64,000 nucleotides of DNA, taken from contig BTPG01000004.1 in the NCBI GenBank assembly GCA_036245525.1, positions 215,077,722 through 215,141,721 of the forward strand. The letters run 5' to 3'. This DNA comes from Semisulcospira habei (Eukaryota > Mollusca > Gastropoda > Semisulcospiridae). Shown in pieces: positions 23,801 through 35,800 of the stretch (positions are counted from its first letter, which is position 1; each line of letters begins with the position of its first letter). The translations under genes were made by a program, and so were the position numbers. The notes beneath the pieces were generated by a model. That model was not told where the DNA came from, made no database searches, and saw nothing but the letters and a program-made list of their open reading frames with translations.

Positions 23801-26800
23801 ATGTGATGCATTCTTCTTCCAAGTAATACGCCATATAAATTGACATGTTGTGTAAAGGAACTTTCCAAGACATGTAGCTTCAGTGGAATCAGTATAATGT
23901 GTAAGAAGAATCTTCAAAAATTGTTTGTCGTTGTGCACTTGACAGTACGACAAGCATTCCATACCATCATTCTGTATACCACAGCTGAAGAAATGCATGG
24001 TTCTGCTCATGACAGCCTGCCCCAAAATATGTGCAAACATCATGCCATCACGTTTTGACGTGATTATTAATTTTCTGTACGGTTATTCAAGGGTCTCCGG
24101 TTCCATTAATACAACATCATTTCAGAGCATGATGTCATCAAAGCAAAACAAGAAACTAAAATGTAAGCAAAATCAAAATAAAATACCAGCAGATTAAACA
24201 ATCACTAATAAAAACAAATGAAAGCAACGATAACACCAGCCTTCACCATACATCATTCTCCAAGCTCAACTTTTGCAGCACTCATCTTCTTTGTATATGT
24301 TATTGTTCAAGACACAAGTCTGAGAAACTGCCAGCTACAAAAGCTGGCATGCACAGTTAATAATGAAGCTGAAACAAAGTAGATCTGGTGCCGAATGATA
24401 CATAAATGACGTAAACATACATGCAAGTGAAAGCAAGTTACGCAATTATGACTTTACATTTTGTTGGCAAGTAACATTTATACTATTTTAAGGGACCAGA
24501 AGAAAGGGCAGGTTGAGGTGTAACGGATGGGAGTCGAGCATTGTTTATGAGTAATGCCGCTCATTACAAACTTGACGCTCCCTTAATTTCTTTGCTTTGA
24601 CAATGACAGCATGGCCGGTGTAGTATGAGACTCGAACCTACTTGGCAGCAAGTTTTAGTCGTCGTCAGTGTCATTGCAGTCTTCAATGTCCGATTCTGGA
24701 AGACAGTCTGGCCTTGACTGACTGCACGGAAGGGATTTGTAGTACACATGGTATTCAGGTGGAATTACGCCCATTTTGCAAAGGTCAAGCAGATCTTTTT
24801 TGTTTGCTTCTGCAAGCGGCAGACGTGCTTTGTAACGATGTGATGGTCCACTGATCTGTTCGTGTTGCTTTCCCCTTCTGCCGCTTGTCCCACGTGTCTT
24901 GATAGTTTGAAACTCCTCCAACATCCCATACTTGATGAACAGACTGTCTGGCTCTGACTTGAGGCAACGGATCCACTGGAGTTTCATCCAGTTGACGCGA
25001 TTGCCGTGCAGGTCAGTCTTTGTGTTTCGAAGTGTTGATGCTGCCAAGCCCTTAAAGTCAAGGATCTCAGCATACGTGAGGGGGATGACGGTGCATGCAG
25101 CTGATTTGCGTGCCAACCTTACCACAGTGTGCCATTCACGGGGTACACAAATTGTTGTCTTTTTTGCCCTCTCGATGGTGGAGTGCATAGAGTCGCACTC
25201 CATCTGGGTGTGCCCACTTTCGAGGAACTTTTGGTCGACTGTATGGAGAGTTGGAATTGTCTGCACTGCATACTGGAGCGCAGCTGACACATTTTTATTT
25301 CTGTTCTGACCTGTGCATGTGTCAGAGTACAAAACAACATGGTTTACAGTTGATGGCAGTGACTTCAGGTGCTGTAGCTGACAAGTCCCAATCTCACAGG
25401 ACCCCTTGTTCCTCTCAGTTTCGTCCCAGATGTAGCACGACCCCTGTTTGTCACCAAGAGAAAATATGGACAGGTTATAAACGGCAAGCTTCCTGTTGTA
25501 GTAGTTGGCACTCACAGGAGAACATGGCATGGGAAGTACCGCCTCCATGTCAAATATGGCAACATGAATATTTGGATTTTCTTTGGCTAATTTTCTGTCC
25601 TTGTTCTTCTCTTTTCTGGCTTCCATTTTTCTCTCATGATGCTGTTTGAATTCCTCTTCTCTCTCATGGGTCAGCGTTCCGTCGATCTTCTCATTGTGAT
25701 GTTGAGCGCAGGTTAAGCACTGATCTTTTTTGGGCTTGTGAAAACCCAAATTGTACTCTGTGACAAAGATTTCCCGGTAGAAGCTGCTAGTGACTGATGG
25801 TGCCCCTGTCTCCTTGCATTTATCCATGTACAGACGATGCATCTGGTTGATGCTGAGACTAGCGTCCAGGTAGAGTTTCGATGTCTGTTTTCGGCAGTAA
25901 TGAGATTCCACTGCTGGAAATGACTGAATATGTTTTCTCACCGCGTTCCGTGTTTCTTCAGGACATCTGTTAGCTGAGGACTTCTTTCCTCTGCGGTCTT
26001 CTCCACAGAACTGGCCGTTCTTATCAAGAGCATGTTTCACATAGCTATGGCCAATATCAAGTGTTCTCAGGAAAAACGGTTTGCAAACAGGGATTCTGGT
26101 TCCGTTGACAGTGAAACTGTAGTGCTGTTGGACATCACGCTTCTTTGCTGCTGGTTGTTTATTGGCGTCCAAGTAGTTCCAAGTCTCCTGCCTTGAAACA
26201 TTTCTACAAACGAAGTCCTTTTGACGGACGTAACTGGAAAGGGAATAAAATGAGCTAAAAATTTCTTCTCTCTGCGTTTCTGTGATTACTTCTGTGCATT
26301 TCCTTTTGCATTTATAAAATGGTTTATCTGCATATGTACCGTTGTTGCTCTAATAGAGTAATAGGACGATGTATGCACCATTTGCAGGAGATGGCTTGGC
26401 CATCATAATTTAAGGATAGTGCCAGATTAGCTTGGCGCCTTAAAGGCTAACTGGATTAATACTGAGGTCGACCTGTGTCGAATAAGGGCATCCACAGTTC
26501 CATGCTGCATGCAGGTGATATCGGTGACGGTCTTTCAGAGCGAACCTTCCACTCACATGGGTGGCAGAAGGATGCAAATTAAACTTTAAATTTTCGAAAG
26601 TTTTTTTTTTTACACTAATACAGGACTAACACCTTTAACCCTCCGCGTGTCGGTAGCGTTTTTGTCGTGATGATTTTTACAGGAATCATTGCAACAAAAA
26701 ATGCTACTGACACGCAAAAGGTTAAGAGTAGCTGTCAGAAATGCAGCTTTATACAATGGCCTGAGTGTCTCCGTTGTCTTGATGACAGTGTCGGCATTTT

Positions 26801-29800
26801 TTTTCAGTCTTCAATTTTTCTAGTTTTGTGCAGCGCTGCAAAAATGGAAATGTGTAGATAGCAAGTGAAACAACCGAAAATGCATGGGAAAAAATGCCTG
26901 TCTCTGTACAGTGGAACCTGCAGCCTCAGCCACAGAAAAAGCGGTCATAAGAGACGGGTGCTCTCTCGAGGTGTCTTGAAGAGCAAGAAGTGTCACCTGT
27001 CATTAAAGACCATCATTTTGGTGGCTACCTTCACCTGAGCGATACCCATTACATCCTGAGGTTGATTTGTTTTCAAATTTGGTGAGCTGTCCTATGAAGG
27101 CTACTTTTCAGAACCGGTGATTGAGTAAGACTGACCATGATAGTTCAAGGGTGGTGCCAGGACAGCTTGGTGTCCCTGGGCACCAAGCTGTACTGGCACC
27201 ACCCTTGAACTATAATGGCCAAATTTATCTCACAAGGGAGCGTATCAGGATGTAAAAGGTTAATGACAGATGATATCTCGTGAGGGTGGTCCCTCAGAAC
27301 AGGTTCTGTGGTATTTTCACCTCTTGTCAGTGAGCACCCATGTGACCGTTTTCTGTGTTTCTACACCAGGCTGCTGAAGGAGAGTCTGGGCGGAAACTCC
27401 AAAACGGCGATGATCGCCACCATCAGCCCTTCTGACCACCACACAGAGGAGACGCTGAGTACACTGAGATACGCCCACCAGACGCGTTCTATTGTCAACG
27501 TGGTGCGCATAAATGAAGACCCCAAAGCAAGGATCATTAGAGGTAATTGCGCAACACCCAACTGCGCGGGGGGCTCATGAGCATCTTTGGTGAGACAGTA
27601 GGTGAGACAGTAGGTGAGACTGTAGGTGAGACAGTAGGTGAGACAGTAGGTGAGACCGTAGGTGAGACAGTAGGTGAGACAGTAGGTGAGACTGTAGGTG
27701 AGACAGTAGGTGAGACAGTAGGTGAGACCGTAGGTGAGACCGTAGGTGAGACTGTAGGTGAGACAGTAGGTGAGACTGTAGGTGAGACAGTAGGTGAGAC
27801 AGTAGGAAGGAGACAGTAGGTGAGACAGTAGGTGAGACAGTAGGTGAGACTGTAGGAAGGAGACAGTAGGTGAGACAGTAGGTGAGACGGAAGGTGAGAC
27901 AGTAGGTGAGACTGTAGGAAGGAGACAGTAGGTGAGACCGAAGGTGAGACAGTAGGTGAGACAGTAGGTGAGACTGTAGGTGAGACAGTAGGTGAGACAG
28001 TAGGTGAGACCGTAGGTGAGACTGTAGGAAGGAGACAGTAGGTGAGACCGAAGGTGAGACAGTAGGTGAGACAGTAGGTGAGACAGTAGGAAGGAGACAT
28101 TAGGTGAGACCGTAGGTGAGACTGTAGGAAGGAGACAGTAGGTGAGACCGAAGGTGAGACAGTAGGTGAGACCGAAGATGAGACAGTAGGTGAGACTGTA
28201 GGAAGGAGACATTAGGTGAGACCGAAGGTGAGACAGTAGGCGAGACCGTAGGTGAGACCATAGGAAGGAGACGGTAGGTGAGAGAGTAGGTGAGACCGAA
28301 GGTGAGACAGTAGGCGAGACAGTAGGTGAGACCATAGGAAGGAGACAGTAGGTGAGACTGTAGGAAGGAGACAGTAGGTGAGAGAGTAGGTGAGACAGTA
28401 GGCGAGACAGTAGGTGAGACAGTAGGTGACGCGAAGAAAAGTAGGTAAGCAGCAGGCGGAAAATCGCTTTGTGTTTCCATATAGCGGCGCAACAGGCAGC
28501 ATCGCGCCCCTGTGTTGGTTGGTGAGAATTGCTGCGATTTGTTGTTGCATACTGAAAACTATGATCCCTTCACAGCGAAATTGCAGCTCAATTTCGGTTG
28601 AATCCTCTCCATGGTGTGATACAATTTTGATCTGTCACCTGTCGCAGGAAACACACCTTTGTTGCTGTGTTCTGCATTAACCCTTTTAGCCCCAAGGTCC
28701 CTTTTGTCAAATTTTGGAGGTGTTGCCTAACGACTGTGTACCAGTTGTAGGAGATGGATTGATCATGATAATTCAAGGGCAGTGCCAGATGAGCTTGGCG
28801 CCTTCAGGCGCCAAGCTCATCTGGCACTACCCTTGAATTTTCATGGTCAGTCCATCTCCTGCTTTAGGGACTCAGGGCTAAATGTCAATGTCACCATACC
28901 TTCACATTTATATGCAGAACATCCCACGGGCAAAGGGGAGTTGCTTTTACAAAGAAAACATTCATCGTGATCTTGTGCACAACACTTTGTGTATGGTTTC
29001 TTCACTGTCTTTCAGAGCTGCGGGCGGAAATCAATAAGCTGCGGAGTCAGTCTGGCACCATGAACGAGGATTCTCACGTGGCAAGTCTGGCTGAAATCAC
29101 CATGCTTCGAGAAAAACTCATGTCCAAGGAGCGAGAGATGGATGAGCTGTCCAGGTACACAGCTGTCCGCAGATAGCTTGGTGTTGTAATGGAGATGCCA
29201 CGTATTTGGGCTTTGTCAGTGTATAGTACAGCTCCACTATGTAACACCCACCGGTATACAGTTTGTCTGGGTGACAGTCGTCAGTCCTGGAGACTGACAC
29301 AGTCTTTAAAATCGTGCAAAACTGAATTTCAGATTTTTAGTTCACACAGCAAAGTCCTTTGTGCAGCCCGTTCTGTCTGTGAGAGGCATCAATTCTTATG
29401 GGCCTTTGGCAGTGGCTGAAGGCGCCAAGCTCATCTGGCGCTACCCTTGAATTATCATGATCAATACATCTCCAGCTGTAGGGACCCAGAGCTAAATGGG
29501 TTAACTGGTTGGCCATGTTGCAGGTCATGGCAGGAGAGACTTCGCCAGGCCGAGGCGCGCAAACTTGAGGAGGCAAAGCAGTTGGAGGTAAGTTTACCAG
29601 TTGCATCTGCGAGTCAGTAACCCCATTCGTGTCAGTAGCAGTTTTTGTCGCGATGATTCCGACAAGAATCATTGCAACTAAAACTGCTACTGACACCGCA
29701 AATCTTGCATCAGAAAGCGCAGGAAGGGCCGTAGTTTGACCAGCCTAGAGCTCCGAACTAGGAGAAAACGTCATGCTCCAGGCCTCGCTTGTGACACTGG

Positions 29801-32800
29801 CTTTGCTGCCTTCATCTTCTTGGGTTTTCAACTCCTTGGAGAGACGTTTGATTTTCTCATTGGCTTTTGCAGGCTGGGCATAGATCTGGCAGTTTTCCAG
29901 CTGCATCTGCAAGTCTTTAACCCCTTGCATGTCAGTAGCGGTTTTTGTCAGAATCGGCGCGAGAAAAACCGCTACCGACACCCACAGGTCTTTGATATCA
30001 CCATCATAGTGGAGAAAGGCATTATTACAAATTATTGGTTCATTTGACTAATTACCTGTCTTTGATATCACCATCGTGTTGGAAAAAGACGTATATTATT
30101 TAGACCATTGGTTCAGCTAATTACCTGTCTTTGATATCACCATCGTGGTGGAAAAAGATTGATTATTTGATGAGTCTGTAACTCAGCTGTGTTCGTCTTT
30201 GGATTGAAGTGTGTTGTACCCCTTCACTGTCAAGAAAAAGGGAACACGACCCAACTGCAAGAGACATAGATCCTCACAAGCCCCTCTGACTGCAACTTTA
30301 ACCTTTTTAACCCCAGGACCCTGCAGCAGGAGATGGATTGATCATGATAATTCAAGGGTAGTGCCAGATGAGCTTGGCACCTTCAGGCGCCAAGCTCATC
30401 TGGCACAACCCTTGAATTATCATGATCAATCCATCCCATGCTGCAGGGTCCGGGGGCTAAAAGGGTTAAGCTCCTAGAACTAAACGGCTCCCTTTCTTTA
30501 GAATGGAAATCATTTCGTTCAGGGAGTTTCAAAGATAACCATTACCTGACGGAAGAAGAGGTGAGGGTGTTCTGCAGTAGGATTTATCCCCATGCCTTCC
30601 TTGAAAAAATACATTTTCCAGACAATCTTGATTCAGCCTGCTCATGTTGTGAGTTGCACTCTTCGTACAATATTAGCAGTGTGCGAATTGCCATTTTCCA
30701 TCCCTTCAAATAAAACGTGGAGGGGGGGGGGGGGGGGGGCAGAAGGAAAAACTCCTTGTGACCGGATGACTTGGTTATGGCATGGCCCTTGTTTTTTTTT
30801 TTCTGATATAAGATTACCACGGTAACTGCAGCTACCTCTTTTGCGTCTTCGTGTAACTGACAACATGCATTAATTTTAATGTTCTGGGTTTGTTTGTTTT
30901 TGTTGTATTTCATTCATGAAAGAGGATACACATCAGAGTTTACAGAGCCCTTGTGTACCGAGAAAATTTGTCTATGTTCTGCTTGTCATCTTGGAAGTGG
31001 CATATTTTGCCGTTTTGTTTTGAAACTGAAAGTCAGTTTGTATAGTTTGTGTCATTCATGTGGTGCTGCACATGGATTGGCATACCCTTGCGCTGCATGG
31101 CACGAATGGGATAACCCCCATATTCTTGCAGCATTGTTTTGATGCAGCTTCATGCTGTAGTGCAGACCTGTTTACCATACACATTTGGCGTATTAAAGTA
31201 CGCAATTTTGCTTTTGGGTACGCATGTACACGTGTATACGCGAAAATACACATTTTGGTTCATTCCGGATACACATTTTTAGAATCTGACTTTTACATCG
31301 ACCGCGCATGCGCAATGGTTTAATTCCGGGCTTGTAGCGCGCGATCTTGACTAGACAAGATGTCGAAGTGAAAAGCACCCGAAACCAGCGAAAACGAAGA
31401 CTCCGCCGAGTCCGACTGTGTTGTTAGCACCACAAAAAGGCTATCGCAGAAGAAGAACAGAGTCCAGGTGTTCCTGAACAGCTACACCGATAAATTTCCG
31501 ACGCTTGTTCGCTCCCGAAAAGGACCCAGTTATGCTCGTTGCACCCTTTGCGACTCGGACTTTTCGGTCGGGCATGCTGGCAACTACGACTGCAAACGAC
31601 ACGTGGAAAGTAAGGGACACAAAGAATTTGAGCGGTCTAACAGTGGGAGTGCAAAGAAGCAAGGAACTCTTAGCAGTTTTTTTAAGCAGCCAGCGGAGAC
31701 TCCTGCTGAAAAGCTGTCATTGGAAATGGACATTACTCGTGCGGAGGCCATGTTGTGTCACATCATCGCTGATTCAAATCTCTCCTTTGCAACTGCGGAC
31801 AAGCTGACGCGAGCAATGAAGGTGGCTTTTCCAGATTCAAAGATAGCAGCAGGTAAGCGTGGCAGAGTTTCAAAAGTTTTGTTTCTTGCTTTCTTGCTCG
31901 CTCATTTGATGTGTTCTGATGTGATGTGTCTGTTGTATTTAGTTGTTTTTAAAGTATGTTTATTATTTCATTATCTTGATCTGTATAATGGTGTGTGTGT
32001 GCATATGCGTGCCAGCGTGCGTTCGTGACAGAGTGTGTGTGAATGTGAGTGCGTGCGTTTCGTATGTGTGTATGTGAATTGTGCATGTGTACATTGCTTG
32101 AAATAAGTTATGCATTAGACCATTGTAGTGTTTGTGATTATGTGTATGGATAGTCTATCTAGTTTAGATGTAGCAAAGGCAAGTTTGAAAATTGGTTGTA
32201 ACCGTTGTAAAATAAAAGTTAATTGTTCAAGGAAACAAAAGATGCTGCACAGAATGAAACAAAGGGGGGAGGGGTTGGGGGGGGGGGGTAGGGAGGTATG
32301 TAACTTTGCAGTTTTGTTAGCTCATTTTCATCTTCTTGAAAATGGTGCAATCAAGCCATGGTAGAAGAAGGGTGTTTTGTTGACTTCGCTTTCCTTTTAT
32401 GTTCTTTTAGGTATTCAGTGTAGTAGAAACAAAGCAACTGCCCTGATCAAAGAAATGGCAGCACAGGCTCAGACTGACATTCGCCAGAGGATGAAGCACG
32501 CACCATTCACAGTTTCAACTGATGGCTCAAACGACACAAATGCCAAACAGTTCCCCCTGGTCATCAGAACTGTCAACACCGTAACTGGCTTGGTCAACTC
32601 AGAACTTCTCAGTGTTCCTGTTTGTGAAGGCCCAGCGACAGGTATGATTATTATCAGGGTACACAAAAACTGTACCCATGAACTGAAGGGTGTCAAGAGA
32701 TTTTGACATAAAATTAGCAAATGATATAAGGAGTAAACTGCAGTTGGATAGTTTTCTTATTGTTACTTTCTATGTTTGTTTTGCTTTCATTTAATGAAAA

Positions 32801-35800
32801 CATTTTGGATGTTTGTAATTTATTACTTTTTTTCTTTGTTTTTTTTTTCCAGGACAAAATATCTTTAACTTGATGGATGCAGAGTTCAGGGCACATACAA
32901 TCCCATGGGCTAACTGTCTGAGTCTAGGCTGTGATAATGCGAATGTTATGACCGGTCGGCACAAAGGAGTCTTTGGTCTTGTTGGAAAGGAACATGAGCA
33001 GGTATGGAATTTTAAATTTCAACACACCACTTTTTTCCCTCAGCTACTTTTTATCTGCCAGACTCTTAACTCCTTTATGAAATTATCTAATTGTATGTGT
33101 AATTAAGTTACTGCATTAATTAGTCTGTATGTATTTGTTTTGTTTTAGGTTTTCTTAGCAGGCTGCACACTCCATATGGTCCATAATGCTGCGAAGAAGG
33201 CTGCAGTCCACATGCCTCCGTTTGAGACAGCTCTTATGGACATCTACTTCTACTTCGACAAAAGCTGTGACCGCAAGGCCCGGTTCAAGGGAACACAGGA
33301 TATCTTTGACGTTGAACAGCGGAAGATGATCAAACATGTGCCCACTCGCTGGCTAAGCATTTCAAGGCAAGTATAAACAAACATGCTTGCATTAAAAAAA
33401 AGGGTAGCATTTTGGGTTACATTAGATGGATAAATACAAAGCCAATTAACAGTCTAAATTTATAACAAAAATGGCTGTCTGTGTTTTTGTGCTGACTCTG
33501 TGCCAGTTTCTTTGGCTTGTAAGTGATGGTTGTGTTTTGTTATGGGATAATTTGTGGTTTCGTGCTGTCAAGTTTGTGTATAATATAGGTGGTGTTGTGT
33601 TTTCAGGTGCCTTCAGCGTTTGTTGGACAACTGGGATCCGCTGAAAGTGTTTTTCAGTGAAGAGAAGGAGTCCCTTACAAAGAGATCACAGTCAAAAGGA
33701 AGCTATGCAGCCAGCAAGATAGAGAATATCTTCAGCTTTCTGCGGTCACCTACAAACCGTCTGTACTGCCTCTTCCTGGTGTACATAGTTAAAGTGTTTG
33801 ATGAATTCTTGGTATCATTCCAGACTGAACAGCCAAAAATCCACAAATTGAAGAGGGGCATGGAGACACTTCTGATGAACATATTTTGTCGATTTGTCAA
33901 GCCCAGTGCAAGAAAAGGCAAGAATGTTCACAGCATCGAGTACAAGATACCCTCAAACATGTGCGTCAATGAAGAGCTTGGCATTGGGGAGGATGCACGG
34001 ATGTTTCTGCAAGACAAAGACGGTAATCATTTGAGAGAGAGCCGCATTGCCGAATTCTACAAGAATGTTCAGGCTTACTTTGTTGAGCTAGTTGACTATC
34101 TGATGTCTCGCTTGCCCTTGGATGATCCAGTCCTCCACCATGCTGAAGTTGCTGATGTCGCTTTACAAGATAAGGCCACTGTCCAGAGCATTCGTTTCTT
34201 CTTGACCAGATACCCCTGTTTGCTGCCCCCTGAAACCACTATCAACACAGTCATTGAACAGTTTACTGCCTACCAAGAAACTGATGTGTCTGCTTGCTTG
34301 AGTGAACGCATGGATGAAACCTGGGCCAACATTGGCAGCCTGAATCAGAATGACACAGACAGTCACAGCCAGTCTTTCCAGGAACTTTCCATTGTGATGA
34401 GGGGTGTCCTTACCATACCCCACAGTAGTGCTCACTGCGAGCGAGTATTCTCCACTGTTCGAAAAAACAGAACTCCACAGAGAGCCAGCTTGGCAGAATC
34501 TACACTGGAGAGTCTTCTTGTGGTGAAATCCATCACTTCTGATCCTGTTGAAGCTGTCAGCAGGCTGAAGTGACAAACTTCTGGCTCTAAAGGGAGCTTA
34601 TGCCAGGAGCTTGAAGAACAGAACTGAACATAATGTCTGAAGATGAGGGGGGCGGGGTGGGGGTGGGGGGGGGGGGATGGGTGAGAGAGAAACTGACAAC
34701 TCGCTGGCGTGTGAATAAATACACATGTGAGGTCCAAAGTACACATTTGGTCAATTGAAAGTACACTGACTGCACCCAGGGGGTAAACAGGTCTGTGTAG
34801 TGTTTGACCAAACACACCCCGCCCAGCTGAGATCAATCTCACTGTTAAACACAAATAACTAACCCAGCTGAGCTCACAGCATAAACGTTAGGGGCGTCCA
34901 TTATCACCTCCCCCCACCTGGGTCTGCCCTGGGGGACTTGGGTGGGGTTAACTACTTTTTAGTTTCCAGGGTCACCCTGGTCAGCCCCACAGGGTGGGTT
35001 TTCCCCTCTATTCTGGGGCATGTGTTTCTGTCTAACCTTGGTCCATTCACCTGTATTTTCCTTTTTTAAACCCTCCCTACTGTCTGCGCTGCCTGTGGCT
35101 CTTGATATTGGATGTGTGTTGCTAAATGGTCTTACGTTTATTTAGCGGCCATATTAGACCGGCTGGCGACATACATTCAATATTCTGTTTAGTTTTTTTT
35201 CACAAGCAGTGCAAGCACGTCCTGAGAAAGTCTTGTTGCTGTCGGGACGTTAAGCAATGTACAACCAACCATTATCACCTCGGTGCCGTGGACGTTAAAC
35301 CCCCAACTAGCAGCTACAGCAAGAATTTTCTGGCAGGGAAAGCTGGCGACCCAGTGTTGGTTTCTTTAAAATTAACCCGTTTAGCCCCGAGTCCCTTCAG
35401 CAGGAGATTGATTGACCATGATAAGTCAAGGGTAGTGAAGGCGCCAAGCTAAACTGGCACTACTCTTGAATTATCATGGTCAATCTACCTCCTGCAACTG
35501 GTAGATAGCCGTTAGGCAACAGCTCTAAAATTGAGAAATGGGACCTTGGGGCTGAAACAGAAAGGGTTAAGGTTTTGTCTTACAGACCTATAATAAATGA
35601 CTTCCATGATAGGGAATGGAAGTCATTTAATTCTGTCAGCAACACATTCACTTTTGCACGCATTATCTGGGCCAGCTTCTTTTGTGATGCAGAGGTTGCA
35701 CTTGCAGCAAAATGGACATTTTACAGCTGGACTGGGGGAGAACCATACAAAATAATCGTGTTCGTTTTTTAGAAAGCAGCTTTGGTGAGTTGTTGATCAG

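Noticed and set aside
27361..28492. Long minus-strand ORFs rich in SPTV (324 and 187 aa) and a plus-strand VGET ORF
   Set aside because: They are readings of the 12-bp minisatellite, which is open in several frames because the unit length is a multiple of three.
30476..30570. Possible KIF14 exon ([18 protein letters not shown] reading)
   Set aside because: Phase of exons h and i is complete without it, and there is no similarity to KIF14; GTGAGG at the end is a chance donor.
31360..34573. hAT transposase as a domesticated host gene
   Set aside because: TIRs and a target duplication flank it directly and the frame has a nonsense codon at position 4.
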